Assembly: GCA_013396525.1 (NCBI GenBank)
Contig: VWYX01000872.1
Span: 106,675 to 170,674 of the forward strand
Reading direction: 5' to 3'
DNA length: 64,000 nucleotides
DNA from: Chaetorhynchus papuensis
Taxonomy: Eukaryota > Chordata > Aves > Passeriformes > Rhipiduridae
A model generated the notes under the pieces. That model worked only from the letters and a program-made list of their open reading frames with translations, was not told the origin of the DNA and did not search any database. Positions within the stretch are counted from its first letter, which is position 1, and each line of letters begins with the position of its first letter. This document shows, piece after piece, positions 50,460-64,000 of the stretch. Both the position numbers and the translations under genes were made by a program.

Positions 50460-52255
50460 CTTTTCAAATATAAATGTCCAATGCTTTTATTGACATAAAA
50501 CCCCACCACGCTGCACTGCACATAAACCAATCAATTCTTGTCACACATTTTCCATGTCAACACAGTCCTGTTCCTATGGATGGTGACTCCAGTTTTGGAG
50601 TCAGGATTTGGCTGATTTGATTCCCAGGTGCTGAAGAATTGCAGTTATCTCTCTGCTCATTTAAATACCAGAATATTTAACTCAGAATGAACAAACCCCT
50701 TGTGTTTAACTCCCCGGGTCAGGATTCACTCCTGGTGTTTATTCCTGAGACTTGGGGAATGGCAGCAGGAGTTAAAGTGGAGATTAAATACAAACAAGGA
50801 GGATTTTAATTTCATAAGAAGCAAAGCTAAATGGACACAACTCAAAAATTCTCATCAGTGCTTAGCTGGTGGCAAAGTAAAACATCAGAATGAAGCCTGA
50901 AGATGATTTTTTTCAATAGAATTTTCAATTTGACAGAAAGGCACCAATTTTCTGATACACATTCCTGATGCAGCTGGAGCTGTGGGACTTTGATCCCCTT
51001 CCAAAGGCAGTTCTTCCTTTGGGCTTTTACACACATTTAGTGATTAACTTATGCTTTCAGTCAGGTTTTTGTGGCTGTTCTGTCAGAACCTCGCAGCCCT
51101 TTCAAAAAGCAAACCCAAACTGAAAGCACGGAAGTCCCACGGTGTCACGTTGTCACTGTGTCACCAGGAGCCTTGGGCACCCCCGCGGGAGGCAGAGCCA
51201 GACACGGGGAAGGGAAGGAGGGCAAGGAAGAGTCGTGGCCACAATTTGAATAAAAGCTTTTGTTCCTGTGTGCTCAGCAGCCCCAAGCTCTCCCTGAGCA
51301 GGAGCTGCTCCGAGCTGGCCCAGCGTTGGCCTCGCTCCCTCTGCCCCCAGTCCCCACCCTGTGCCCACCTCGTCCTCCCCGGTGCCCAGCTGCCCTCCCA
51401 GCCTGCCAGCCCCTGCCCCCTGTCCTCCTCACCCCTCTGATCACCAGCTGGGTTTCATTCCCATGGGGAATGTCTGGAATTCCCAGCCATCCCGAGTCTC
51501 TCGCTCCTTTTCATTCCCTCCACGCTCCCTTCCCTCACGGGCGTTCAGCAGCACCTCCTCTGCTTTGAGGTAATAAAAATAAAGCTGCATGGAGCACTTG
51601 GCTTGAATCATGTGCACTGCCTGAAATTTACCCATTTTACACCCATGTCATGGTTTAGCATAGTTTGGGGTTTTGATATTGCAAAATTAAGATACTGACC
51701 GATTCAGTTACCTGACTAAAGGAACACAACCACACCATTTGTTTCTGTCATGTGCTCCAGCTACAACCTCAGCCCTCTCCTTTTAGGCAAATAACTTCCA
51801 AAAGGGGAAAGAAATAGTATAAAGAATTTCCATCTTCGAGGATGACATTGTGTCTTTTACCTCTGAGTCAGAAATTCACTCCCAGCTTTAATCTGCAGTG
51901 ACTGAGCTGCCAGGGGGAGCTTCATAGAAAGTGGAGCAGTTTCGGGGCACTTTCTGATGGATAAATCCCCATCAGAGACTCAGACCAAGGGTGAGCTCAC
52001 TTACAAGGCTGAAGCTCACAATTCATCTCAGAATGAACAAGCTCCAGAGCAATTCCTTAAAAAAAAATCTACAATCAGTCATTTTCTTCACTCTACTTCC
52101 TTTTTTGTTATTTTCCCTGTATTCAGTTCATGTTTTTGGCTGATTCAGAAGCCTCTGGGCAGTTGTGCCCATTCCCAAGGCTCTGCTGGGCATCCACCCT
52201 GCAGCTCCTCCGTGCCCAGAGGGCTTCCAGAGCCAAAACAGAGACTTGGTTTCTC
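50460..52255. other. Non-coding stretch, with a possible LTR remnant
   Basis: No gene seen. TGTCATGGTTTAGCATAG at 51645-51662 resembles the start that many avian ERVL-type LTRs share (TGTCATGGTTT). I find no matching 3' end, target-site duplication or internal region, so at most it is a diverged solo-LTR piece. The rest holds nothing I recognise. Confidence 0.3.
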
Positions 52256-52261
52256 TCTCTC

Positions 52262-52480
52262 TTAGGGGAGGCTCAGGTTGGACATCAGCAGGAATTTCTC
52301 CATGGAAAGGGTGCTCAGGGCTTGGCAGGGGCTGCTCAGGGCTTGGCAGGGGCTGCCCAGGGAGGTTTGGAGTGCCCATCCCTGGAGGTGGCACTCAGAG
52401 CTCGGGGATGGGGCACAGCTGGGACTCGATGGGCTGGGAGGGCTTTTCCCAGCTCAGGGATTCTGTGAATTTGTTCAACA
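52262..52480 (+). mobile_element. CR1 LINE fragment with a small internal duplication
   Basis: GGACATCAGCAGGAATTTCT is followed by CAGGGCTTGGCAGGGGCTGC repeated in tandem, then GGTTTGGAGTGCCCATCCCT and CAGCTCAGGGATTCTGTGAA, a sense CR1 tail. Confidence 0.9.
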
Positions 52481-52489
52481 CCAAACATG

Positions 52490-55400
52490 TGAGCAAAATC
52501 AACCTCAACTCCGTTTCTCTAACAGAAACCAAGGGCACAACCCCAAAGGTCGAGCAAAACCAGCATCTCCTCATTCTCCTAGAGATTTTCCTCGTTAACT
52601 GGGGTGGCACGAGGGCAGCACCAGCCCCACAATGTCCCTGCAGAGCAGAGCCCTGGGGGTTGCTGACAGCAGAGCAGGCGCCCTGAGGTTGGGGTTCAGT
52701 GGTTCCTGGGGTGGCTCTGGGTTGCTGGAGGCTCCTCCTGCAGCAGCTCAGGCTCAGCCCAGGCAGGGCCAGGATAAAACCTGCAGGCTCAGCCCTTTAT
52801 GTCCCATCCCCTGCTGCTGCTCCTGACCCCAAACTGCGTCCAGGGACACAAAGTCCTCACCTGTGAGGGCCTGCTCTGAGAAGGCTGCCTGGGAGAGGGT
52901 TCTCCCTTCATCTCTGCCTCCTGTTCCCAGCTCATTTATCACTTTGCTTAAAAAAAATAACCCAGAAGAAGAGCTGGCCCTTATTTTCCAGTCCCCTGTG
53001 TGAGTTGTTGGTTGATTTTCTCATCACCATCCCCAGCTCCCCTCTGCTCTCACCCTGAACCTCACCCTCTCCCTGTCCTCCTGGCAAAGCCCAGTTTCCC
53101 TGGAGGTTTCCCTGCTTTGAGCATCCCCTGCTCAGGCCCTGTCAGAGCTCCTCTCTCTCCCCCAGCATTCCCAGGGCACAGTCTCAATTCTGCAATGTTT
53201 GCTCGGGAGCCTTTCAGGCTCAGACAGTTTGGACAAAATCGGTGTGGTTTGAGGAATAAAAACCCCACACACACGAGCACAAAGGCGAGTCAGGGCTGAG
53301 GAATGGCATCATCTTCTTGGGGTGAGCAAAAATTCCACGTTTGCTGTGAAGTATTTATGAGAAAGAAACTCTTTTCATTGAAAAAGCTTCCTGTGGAGAC
53401 TCATTGCAAACAGAGAGAGTGAAATAAACTCTCGGCTTCTGAACCCTCAGAACTCAGATTTTGTGCCATAAAATTTCCCAGCTTGGAGGTGACTCCCCAA
53501 GGCACAGCATGTCCTGAACCACAGCCTGCAGTCTCAGTGGTGCTTTTTTGCTGCATCCCACAGGGTTCAGACGTTGACATTTTACATCCTCTCTGCCCCT
53601 AACAACCTTTGATTAGGAGGTATAATAGCCAAAAGCTGCTTCAAAATATCAAATAATTTCTTTAACAGGGTAATTTTTTTAAAGCCTCGGGCTTCTCTGT
53701 TTCTAGGTTCAAGCAGAAACATTTCACTTAAAACCTTTTAATTTGGTAGTGACAAACATTGTTCTATGTGAACATCCACAGGACACAAACATCTGTCTCT
53801 TTAACCAACTTTAAAAAAATCAAGGGAAATGTAATAACTCCACACTATAAAATGTGCTGTGCTGAGGGAAAATATTCTGAAAAGAGGGAAATTGTCTATG
53901 GAGATGGAGGAACTGCCAGAGCCAGAAACAAATTCTGGTGGATTTGTACAATTTCTGTTAAATTCTCTTCAAATAATTACCCCTCCCTTCCCTTATCTCC
54001 CGATCCTTGAGCTGCTTGCAAAAGAAATGGAATTCTCCCTGCAGGTGAAATGTAACTTCAGCTTCAGAGTGAAAAGAGCCCGGAGAAATCAGCTCCTCTG
54101 AGGATTTCTGAGCCAAGAAACTACAGATTTATAGAGCAGAAAAGGGGACAGCAAAGCAGAGTTTTCTCACAGAGCAAAGCAAGATGAGCAGGTACAATAA
54201 TATGAAATATTTACTAAAACAAAAGGGCAAAGCAGGAAAACCTTGAAGCTCCTCCCTTTGGGTGCTGATGCTCGAGGGCTCAGCCACTAGAGGGAAATGT
54301 AAGATAGGGAAAAAGGGAACTTAACCCCCTCAGCTCGAGCTGTGCCTTCTCCCCAAAACTTCAGAGATTAGCTTCGAGGGACAAAATGTATTTGGTTATT
54401 TTGAAAACTGAGTATTGGGAAGAAGGGAAAAGCTAGAGGGGAAGAGCAATAGTCAGGGCAATTTATCTTTAAATTCTCCTTTTTAAAGTGGAGAAAGGGA
54501 AGGGATTTTATTACATTAACCCTGCTAAGGCTTTAAATGGTGGCAGAGATGTTCCTACGGGGAAAAGCAAAGCCCTTTGGGTGAGAAAATAATTTAATTT
54601 TCTTGGCAGGATTAGGAAATAATCAACTGGAGAGAATCAGTGGAGGCAGACATTCACTACAGATGAGAGGGAAGAGCTCTGTTTAGTGACAGGCCTGGCT
54701 CCCAAGGCAGGGATTCATCAAAAGGGACACAAAGTGGAGTTCCCTGGGTGTGCTCTCACAAGCCCCTGAGGACAGCAGTGACAGTGCCACCTGTTCTGGC
54801 TGCCTTTGGAATAAAGATGCCACATGGGATGGCCTTTTCCTATTCCCATGGGAGGGACAGCACCAAATCCCACCCCAAGGGACCTTTCTCCTCCCAATAT
54901 TCAGCTTTCCATACCTTTTTTAATGTCACCAGTGGCACCAGTCTGGGGGCTTCAGGTCACATTCTGTACCTAGCTCTGGTTAGGGCTGTAACATTCTCCC
55001 TCATAATCCCCTCATTCCTCGCCAGCCCCTGCAGACTATTTTTCCTCGTGCTATTTGATTGGGGAAAAAAAAAAAAAAAATCTCTATACTATTCCTAGTC
55101 ACTTGAGAAAATAGCTGTCAGTGTATTTTGGGCATTGATGTAAAAGTGATGTGCATTTTCCATCTCTCCATTAACCCATACCCTCATCCCAGAGTCACCC
55201 GAGGGCTGCTGGCTCTGTCCTTTCTTGCTCTGCTCTTTATGGGACAGCCTGAAATTTGTATTTCTGTCCGGACTGCTGGTACCCCTTGGAAAGCTCAATT
55301 AACACAGCATTTTTTTTTTTTTTCCTTGGAATCTCTTCAAGCCCTTGGAGTCGTGGTTTGGTGAGTGCAGCCTCTGCACCCAGGAAGTTTTACAGGCTTT

Positions 55401-56500
55401 TGTAGAAGGATTGTGAAACTGAAACCTGCTGGGCTTTTGTGCCTCAGGGAGGAGCAGAGCACCGGGAAACGGCCCAGATAAAGGCGGGGGGGATAAGTGG
55501 GGTCTTGCCTGTCTTTGTGATTTTAACCCAGAAAGATTCCTTCCCCGTTAGAGGGAGAGAACATTTGAAGAGAGCTAATGGAAAGCTGTGGGAAGTGCGG
55601 GAAGGTCTCTGAAGCCAGGAGGGGATGGTGTTAATACCGGACTTTGAATTCTCCATCAATACAGGATGAGGTGCTGGAAAATCTGAGCACCTCAGTTTGC
55701 AAAGAACGTGAGCAATCTGCACCTTTCTGTCCCTCCAGACACTGCAGATCACCCTGAACTCTGAGCAGGGAATCTGGGGGGGCTCAGAGGCTCCTCTTTC
55801 CCTCCCTGTCAGCGTTTGCACTGCACCGGCCCTGTTTGAAGGTCACCTCCCACTCCCAAGCAGGGCTATTAACAATGTCTGAATATGCTCAGACATTCCC
55901 AATATGCCTGAAATATCATTCCCAAGCATCCTGACTCTTCCCTCCTGCTGTTTTCTCCTGGAATAAAGCTGTAGTCAGCCAGTCCTTTCCTCCAGGGACA
56001 CGAGATGCCGACACAGGGAAGGTGATTTACAGAAGACAGATGAGAAAGGTTGAATAAATGTCTCGTTGAGGGCCTGATTGTGCTATTGCTATTCATGAAG
56101 AGTCATTGCTTATTCCCACCAGGACCTACTCTTGGACTGGCCTCGGCCTCAGCAGAAAAGGCCTTCAAAAGCCATTTTTGGCACCGGAGCTCCCCAGCAG
56201 CAGGGCCCCTCTGCAGTGCGGCAGGGCCAGGACGAGCCTGAGCTGTCCCAGCTCACTGAGAGCCCCCGCACGGGCTGGCAGCTCCTCAGGCAAGGGAACA
56301 GCTCCCAGAGTCCAGAGGAAAATGAGAGGAGCTGCTGACACTGAGAGTGCCCCGAGTCACTGCTGCAGGTGCTGAGCTGTATCCCACTGCTCCAGCGACT
56401 GCTCCCATCGTCTCCCGCCCCAAAATCCATCGCTGTGGGGATGGCTGCTGGGAATTCAGCTCCTCATTAGCTTCCAATGCATCTCCATTAAGGCAAAGGG
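52490..56500. other. Non-coding stretch, nothing recognised
   Basis: About 4 kb with short A and T homopolymers (55065-55080, 55310-55323) and no supported exon, RNA gene or transposon. Confidence 0.5.
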
Positions 56501-56507
56501 GAAATAG

Positions 56508-57069
56508 NNNNNNNNNNNNNNNNNNNNNNNNNNNNNNNNNNNNNNNNNNNNNNNNNNNNNNNNNNNNNNNNNNNNNNNNNNNNNNNNNNNNNNNNNNNNN
56601 NNNNNNNNNNNNNNNNNNNNNNNNNNNNNNNNNNNNNNNNNNNNNNNNNNNNNNNNNNNNNNNNNNNNNNNNNNNNNNNNNNNNNNNNNNNNNNNNNNNN
56701 NNNNNNNNNNNNNNNNNNNNNNNNNNNNNNNNNNNNNNNNNNNNNNNNNNNNNNNNNNNNNNNNNNNNNNNNNNNNNNNNNNNNNNNNNNNNNNNNNNNN
56801 NNNNNNNNNNNNNNNNNNNNNNNNNNNNNNNNNNNNNNNNNNNNNNNNNNNNNNNNNNNNNNNNNNNNNNNNNNNNNNNNNNNNNNNNNNNNNNNNNNNN
56901 NNNNNNNNNNNNNNNNNNNNNNNNNNNNNNNNNNNNNNNNNNNNNNNNNNNNNNNNNNNNNNNNNNNNNNNNNNNNNNNNNNNNNNNNNNNNNNNNNNNN
57001 NNNNNNNNNNNNNNNNNNNNNNNNNNNNNNNNNNNNNNNNNNNNNNNNNNNNNNNNNNNNNNNNNNNNN
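56508..57069. other. Assembly gap (N run)
   Basis: 562 undetermined bases. Flanks are ordinary non-coding sequence and do not match each other, unlike the gap in IL12B. Confidence 0.98.
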
Positions 57070-57297
57070 CCCTGCTCCCAGCCCCTTGGGTGCTTTAAGC
57101 AGCCTTCCTGATGCCGTGAGACACATCGAGTCCATCAGCCCTGTGGTGCAAACCCCCGTGGTGCTGCTGGAATCTTCCTTTCCTTGGCCTCTCCTGGTGC
57201 CCTGCGGTTTCCTGGAGATTCCCTTGGCTTTGGGAAGAGATGCAAACACATCTGGGACAATCCCTTTCCCTGCACACTCACAGGATTTCCCTGCAGT

Positions 57298-57352
57298 CTG
57301 CAATAATGAGATTTTAGGTCCCTTCCAACCCAAACCATTCCCTGGTTCTGTG
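57298..57352 (+). mobile_element. CR1 3' remnant
   Basis: TTTTAGGTCCCTTCCAACCC then AAACCATTCCCTGGTTCTGT is the last part of a sense CR1 3' end. Confidence 0.75.
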
Positions 57353-57359
57353 ATATGGA

Positions 57360-60300
57360 AAGATCAGGTACAAAAACGTCTTTTTGAAGCTCACTTTGGC
57401 CACGATGGAAAACAGCATCTTTCACTCTTTTTTCCCCCTCTCCTTTCCATTTCAAAATGTTCTTAAAATGAACGTATTTCTGTAGTTTTAACTCTGTAAA
57501 AATGCCTCAACAGATGAAAATTAGACCCAGGTTAATGAGACGAGCCAGAGCCTAGGAATTCTAGAGACAATATAGACACAAGTGTCTACTCATTCCAGCC
57601 AGGAGTCATTTTCTTGTTTCACTTTGATGGATTGAGGGATTTTCCCCTGATCACAGTTGAGTACAGAGTATGTTAGATCGAAATTAGAATATATTAGCTT
57701 GCAGCACCATCAGTTTATTGTCAGGATGAGATTGTTAAGCAGCAATTCAGATTGATGGGTTTGCAGCAGAACCTGCTGCAGAAAGGAGAGGCAGAGGGAA
57801 AACAAGAAACAATTTTAAAGGGAAAGCATTTCTCCTCAGCAGCACAACAGACAACAGAGAAATAATTTAAATTGTTCCCTAATTTGGAATTTATATTCCC
57901 TCATAGAGCTGTTCAGAAAAAACTACAAGAAGGGCTAAATTGATTTTAATTCCTAAAGTTCCCCTTTAGGATGTGCCCTTGCCAAGGCACACACTCGGTG
58001 TTCAGACAGACAGACAGACACGGCCCCGAGCCTCCTGTGACTGACGATCCTGACACAAACAATTCTGAAAGTGCATTTTCTTCAGCCACGTTTTCTTCCA
58101 GTGTCCCCCAGCTTTGTGTGTTTCTGTTTCTCCTCCCAGTGATAAAAAAGAGCAATAAATCAAAACTAAAATTCACCTCCCTCGACCTCTGTCCTGATGT
58201 TGTCCCACAAACACTTCCCAGGGTTCCTGCCAGCATTCCTTCACGCCAGTGCTGTGGATGCAGCTCCACTTTATTTCACCTCCTGGGTGACAGAAATTCC
58301 TTGGTTTTCCTCTGCTCTTCCCTCCATGTGGCACCAGCTGGGCCCACACAAGTTCCTCCACCTTTGGTGCCTGGGAAGCAGCAGAGTGACACCAAAATAA
58401 GGCTATAAAGGGTCACCTACAAAGGCAGTGAAGATTTCTGGGATGATTTCATGCAGATTTTGCCCACCAGGAACTTCTCTGATACCAAATTTCACAGGAT
58501 TCCTTCCACCTATGGTAAGGAAAGGCCTGAGCCTTTCAACTTCCAAGAGAACGAATGATTTTAAAATCAGCGCTTGGCTTTCCCCAGCATCCTCCCAAGC
58601 AGAGTCTCAGCCCTGAGGAGGCACCACTTCCACTCCTCCTCAGCTGTTGATTCAAGATATTTGCATTAAAAATAAACCCTGTGGGGCCTCCAGCAAAGAG
58701 CAGCAAGGTTTTGTCAGCTTTTCGTGCTGAAAGATCTGCGGATGAGCGGTGGCTCGAGGTGAGAGACCTGAGCTCAGCCTTTATCTCTTCCCAGCCTTTT
58801 CCAGAGGGTTTTCCAGCCCTCTGAGTGCCATTCCATGTTCTCCTTGGTCAAAGGCCACACACACAGCTCTCACTGCTCCCGAAACGCCACAAAAGCCTCC
58901 AGCTGGAGGAGCCACGGCTTGGGTTTGCACAGTCAGGTCACTCAGGTCACCAGAGCCCGCCCTGCTTTCAAAGCCCAATCTCCAATTTATCTCCAGGAAG
59001 TGTTAGAAGTTGAAAATTTCACGCTCTGACTCAGGGTTTCACACAGAGAATTCGTTCTCCTGGTGTGAATTGTGCAGTTTTTGTTATATAGGGAATATTT
59101 CTCTTATTAATGCAATATGGGGTTTCTATTTATAGAACTGCACAAAGTGCTCCAATAAATATTTGTGGCAGTGAGCTCTCAGAGTTAATCACGTTGTGCA
59201 AGAGCATTTTTTGTTGTTTCCCTTTTAAATGCAGTAAATTCTTTCATTCCACTGGCTGTCCTGTGGCTGTCCTGTCCCCCTGGTGCTGCTGCTGCCCGTG
59301 AAAATTCACAGTTCTGTCATTTTAAAATCCTTCTAAAGGACTTTGCTCTGTTCCCTCCTTCCAGCTGCTGTGAAAATGGGAAAAGGGACATGTTTGCTGT
59401 TTAATGTGCTCTGTGCTCTTCCTTGCCTGAACTTGGAATATTTTTCTCAGAGTGACTGGGAACTGCAATGGAAACAGAGCTGGAACCTTCTTTTTGCACG
59501 GAGGAAGTGAAATTAAAGCCAGTGCATTATCGGAGTTATCACCACTCGTGTCCCTGTTGTCCTACCCCATCCCAGGCCCTGTTATCGCTCAAAAATCTCA
59601 CAAATTAGCACATCCAAATCTCATTTTCCAGGTTTCTAAGCAACTTTGGCACGGTGCTGCTGCTGTTTTCACAAATGACAGATGTTTTGCCTTAGACTTT
59701 GGTAGTGGGAGGGGTAATTCCAAAACCAGCTGGATTAATCTGGCAAAATATTTGGAAAACACTGGTCTGGCTAAAAGCCAAAGTATTTGGCTCCATCTGT
59801 TGGACCAAAGAATGATTCTGAGTTGATTTTAACAATTTATATGTGGCTCTGACCATTGAAAATGCTGATTTATGTACTTTTTAAATAAAACCTGAAAACT
59901 TCTGTAAAGTTAGGCTGGAAATCTATCCTTGCATGTCTCAGTGTGGGTTTCAAAGCCATTTTCAGATGATTTGGGGTTTTAAAGCCAGTTTTAAATCTGT
60001 TTCAGTGGGAAAGCAGACAGATCTTCTAGAGCAGAACCAGCAGCTTTGCTCACAGGCAGACACCACATCAGAGGCTTGTCCATCCAGTTGTTCCCTCTCA
60101 TCCCACCTCCCTAATCCCAGGAATTTGCTCATTCCTTGTTAACAAACTGCAGGAAGAAGGGAAAATCAGCCTTGGCCAAATAGCAACCATCTGGATCGCT
60201 CATTGCCTCAGCAATCCTCACTAGAATCAGCCACTAACAGTTCCCAGAAGAATAAGATTTACAGTGTTTTCCTTCCTAATGGTTTTTTTCTTCTCCATCT

Positions 60301-60525
60301 AGAACTTGTGTTAATGGATTAAAGCCTAATAAATAATTCCTCCTGGAGGCGATGACTGATCAGTTTTGAGCTGCTCAGACCTCTTGCTTGAGCAACGTTT
60401 GCTGAAGGGAAAGGTCCTCAAATTCCTGTGTTAGTGCTGAGCTCTGCTGCAGGGCCTGGCACCAGAGGCTCCTTTGGCAGAACCCCCGTGCAGGTTAAAA
60501 TTCCAGCTGCTGGAAAGCTGCAGAG
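57360..60525. other. Non-coding stretch, nothing recognised
   Basis: No supported exon or repeat apart from a short CAGA run near 58005-58020. Confidence 0.5.
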
Positions 60526-60529
60526 TCCA

Positions 60530-60685
60530 GGGAACCACGGAATCGTGGGATTATCCAGGCTGGAAAAGCCCTCCCAGGACCAGAGCTCTGAGTGCCACCT
60601 CCAGGTGACACCTCCCTGGGCAGCCCCTGCCAGGGCCTGAGCACCCTTTCCCTTTCCATGCAGAAATTCTCCCTAGAAAACTCCA
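60530..60685 (-). mobile_element. CR1 3' fragment
   Basis: ACGGAATCGTGGGATTATCC leads to GGCTGGAAAAGCCCTCCCAG and CCCTTTCCCTTTCCATGCAG, an antisense CR1 tail with an internal deletion. Confidence 0.85.
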
Positions 60686-60689
60686 GTAC

Positions 60690-63600
60690 TTTTTTTTATT
60701 CCTTCTCTGCCTGGCTGAGCTGAGTTTATCATTTCCATCCAAATGGGATCACTCAGCAATAATTCTCCTGATCCCTACCACACCTGGGATACGGGCATGG
60801 ACAAGAAAGACACCTCCCAACGTTCTCACAATGGTGCTGTCAGTTTTTGGGCTGACAAAATCATAGGACAGGCAGAATGCCCCAAAATGCCTCAGAAAGC
60901 AGCCTGTGAAAGTTTATTTTCAGGGGCATGAACTCTGAAGATGAGCAGCACAACCTGGCAGAGCTGTGAGGAGGACACCGTACTCAGGGCCCTCTCAAGA
61001 AAAGCCACTGGTGAAGCACGGGACTTAGTCAGGCCGAAATATTGCACGAGTGCCCATCTATCAGTGCTAAAATATTAATATTGAACTAAATATGAGGAGA
61101 AATCCACGATCACGTGCCAAACAAAAACCCCCACAAAGGCACAAAGTTGACTTTCTGAACGATTGCATTTCTCTTTCTCAGTGAAAGGCACTGATGGAAG
61201 GCACTGAACAGAATGCACCTGATAAATGCACTCAGTCCTACAAAAACCAGCTCAGTTCCTGCATTCCTCACGTTGGCTCATCCTCCTGATTTGCTTTACA
61301 AGACAAACTCCCAGAATTCCCCCCCTGTTTTCCATTCAGGACTCAGAGTAGTTCCATATTTTCTGCTCTGAGATGTTTTGCTGTCACAGAGCTAAATGTG
61401 TCCCCTGAACACAGGGATTGCTTTGACCAACAGAAACATTTAATCACTAAAAATGATAAAAAAGCAGTTTTTCATCAAGTGCTTTCTGTCACTCTCATCA
61501 TTGCACAGAAATTCGAGTTGGAAAGGACTTTAAAGCCGAGGAGTTTCTCTCCTTTACAAATGAAGACTCTTGGCCTCAGAAGACTTTTCCCTGCATTGCA
61601 TTCACTGCTGTTTTACCCCAAAGGAGATAAAGGTGTCATAAATTACAGAGTCCCAGCACTCAGTCTGGAGATAATTGCTGAAGTCTCCTGTTGTCAGGAA
61701 GCTTTTCCCAGCCCCGTCACTAAAATGTCTGGGGAATAATCATTATTCATTCATCATTGTTCATTAAAATGTAAAGATTAGAAAACCCAGGAATGAGATC
61801 AAAGTTAAATATTGGACTGGTTTTATGCCTGGAGCACTACAGGAATCAATCTAGACAAAAGAGAAAACGGGAATTTTTATCCTATTACGCAAAATAAAAA
61901 TTGTGGTAAATGCAGCACTTTGCAGCTGAGGAGCTGCAGCATCATCTGCTGCATTCAGGGTGGCTCTCTGGAGAAAGGCACATTGGTTCAGGAGAGGAAG
62001 GAAAGGGGGGAAAGCTGTTCCATGGGTTATTCAGGGCCTTTCTCACTCATCTTCCTGTGTGTTCTCATGAGATGCCAGTGAAGGGCTGGGAACCGGGGCA
62101 GGGGTGACAGAAGGGGCCCACCCAGCCCCGGGGGAACGTCCAGGAGACTGAGAGTCTGCGCTGCCCGATATTCCAGAAACACCCTCTGCCCCAGAAATGC
62201 CAGCGCCCACCCCGACCTGAGGGACCCCAAACCCTCCCAGGGAGTCAGAGGATGGCTGAGCTCGTTCTCCCACGTGCTGCCTGCCCACGACTCTCCAGAG
62301 CAGTTTCCCAGCTGTCCTGGCCCTTTCCTGTTGTGTAACTCCGGCTAAAAGGTTGGGAATTATGGTCAGGAAAGAGCAGGAATCACAGACACTGGGAGGA
62401 ATCGGGAATTCTGTGCAGAGCACCCACAAGTCCCGACTCTGGTGGAGCATTCCTGGCATCCCAGCCCAATAAAGAATATTTTCAGCTGAATTATTTCATG
62501 GGAAACACGAACATGAATGTGCCAGCAGCCAGGGAAGATGTGTTTGGTGACACTCTCAGAGCTGCAGAGCCCTGAAAAGGACAGTCCATTTTTCAGCTTA
62601 AATTATTGTTTCCAGGTATTGAAAACTGCAAGTTTGCACCTGGAAAATCACCAAAGCTGGAAGACAACTTTATCACCAAAGTACCTTTTTTTTCCTTTCT
62701 TATTTTTAGAATATATTTAAGGATTTAGATCAATCCCAGGAAACCAAATCCCAAAAGATGGAGCAACAGCACGCGAAGGACATCTTCCCTGAGGGAATAA
62801 AATGCTTTATCCTGGGGGCTCATGCTCTCCTTCCTGCCCTGCTGAGATTCCCAAAAGAGGCACTAATTGTGGTTATTTTTCATGGGCTGCATCACACAAC
62901 TCAGATCATCTCTTCTTTCTCTGCCAGCTTGAGAAAAAAACCTCGAGGCCATCTATCCCTAACCACTGGGATTCTGATGCAGTTCCAAATTAGTGAATCA
63001 AAAGCCAATAAAAAAGGACATGAACAAGACAGAATGCCAGCCCAGAAAAGCATAAATCCATGAAAAATAGCACTGCTCAACAGCTGCCCAGGTTTAATTT
63101 CAGAATAAACAGGAGAACACGTCACCTCTTGTTCTGCTTAGCATTGATTTAGTGCTTGAAATATTCGTTTAAATCATTTAATTCCAGAACTTTGAGGTCC
63201 ATCAGCTGTTCCCAGAGCTCAGGCAATCCTGGGGCTCAGCTCACCAGGGATCGATCTGGGGCCACTCCACAGAACAGATTAATTGGGGACGATTGATTGA
63301 TTGATTGGGCCCTGCCTGCTGCACACACTCATTGATCTGCAGCATTTAAAGCTCGTGAGGCTTTCTGGTGAGATCCTTTGATTTCACAGAGTGACAAATG
63401 CTGACTGGGTGTTTTTCCATGGAAATGTGCCCTGTTCCAGGTGCTCCACAACATCCACCCTGCACCCAGGGAGGGCACAAACCCTGCGCTGGGGCTGGGA
63501 TTCCTTTTGGAAGGGACTGGAGTTCAGACTGAACATTCTAACTTCAAAAGTTGCCATTAATGGAAATTATGGATCACATTATTAGAGTGGAAATTGCACA

Positions 63601-64000
63601 AAGTCCGTGTTGCCTTTCTGTTTTCTAATGAAATTACTGGGAATAATTGGCTGTACAAGACCTCCCTTAATCATCTCAGCCACCCACAGCAGAGGTAAGT
63701 CTGCTGGAATCCACAGAACTGCCCCTGCCTTTGGATCCTGCTTAATAAATTGCAAGACCTGACAATAAATAAATTTCAAAGTGGCAAAAATGGGCACAAA
63801 CCTGCAGCACTGGGGAGTTGCAGGCTAGGAGCACAACAGAGACTATTTCACAATAGAGATGCTGTTGCAGAATCATAAAATTATTATTAAAGTTTTATCT
63901 GGGTGGCTTTCTTCTCCTGTCCTTTCACCTCTGCTACAAAAGCCTCAGAAGGAGCTGCAATAAACAGGATGAATATTTATCCCCTTCATTCCTTTATCGA
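60690..64000. other. Non-coding stretch, nothing recognised
   Basis: No supported exon to the right edge. A short GATT run lies near 63290-63305. In human the region upstream of IL12B is also a long gene-poor interval, which fits. Confidence 0.5.

Noticed and set aside
56347..57333. Open frames of 254-281 codons across 56.3-57.3 kb
   Set aside because: They span the second N run and have no recognisable residues outside it.
60235..60260. STAT-like motif TTCCCAGAA upstream of IL12B
   Set aside because: A single nine-base match in 24 kb is expected by chance and has no supporting neighbours.

Overview
The window looks like nuclear DNA of a bird. It contains spliced genes with GT-AG introns, a CpG-island promoter, many truncated CR1 retroposons (the typical avian LINE) and proteins that read as avian orthologues. 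The gene content recalls the bird chromosome equivalent to chicken chromosome 13 (human 5q32-q33). I infer bird, perhaps a songbird, but the species cannot be fixed from sequence alone. Two runs of N (30807-31364 and 56508-57069) are assembly gaps.

Layout, left to right. (1) 1-16.9 kb, minus strand: FBXO38, an F-box protein. Eighteen coding exons are in the window, giving about 1047 codons with consistent phases at every junction. The last part of the gene (roughly 140 residues by comparison with the human protein) lies beyond base 1. Its CpG-island promoter and non-coding first exon are at about 16.4-16.9 kb. (2) 19.7-23.7 kb, minus strand: a complete four-exon, 82-residue secreted Kazal serine-protease inhibitor of the SPINK family, with a TATA box. 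(3) 29.6-40.2 kb, minus strand: IL12B, the p40 chain of IL-12/IL-23. Its coding sequence of 313 residues is complete in seven coding exons. It is followed by a 3' UTR packed with ATTTA elements, and a probable TATA promoter and non-coding exon 1 lie near 40.1 kb. (4) 40.2-64 kb: no coding exon that I can support. This gene-poor stretch upstream of IL12B holds CR1 fragments, two large minisatellites, a 0.4-0.5 kb local duplication and one gap.

The most interesting observation is a recurring structure. At three separate introns (FBXO38 after its last visible exon, FBXO38 after its Asn-rich exon, and IL12B after its WSEWS exon) a minisatellite starts exactly at the 5' splice site. Each repeat unit copies the last 4-7 exonic bases together with the GT donor. 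The result is an array of ready-made donor sites running into the intron. A fourth, weaker case sits at the non-coding first exon of FBXO38. A similar small array starts at the stop codon of the SPINK gene. This looks like a shared mutational process acting on exon-intron boundaries and could affect splicing.
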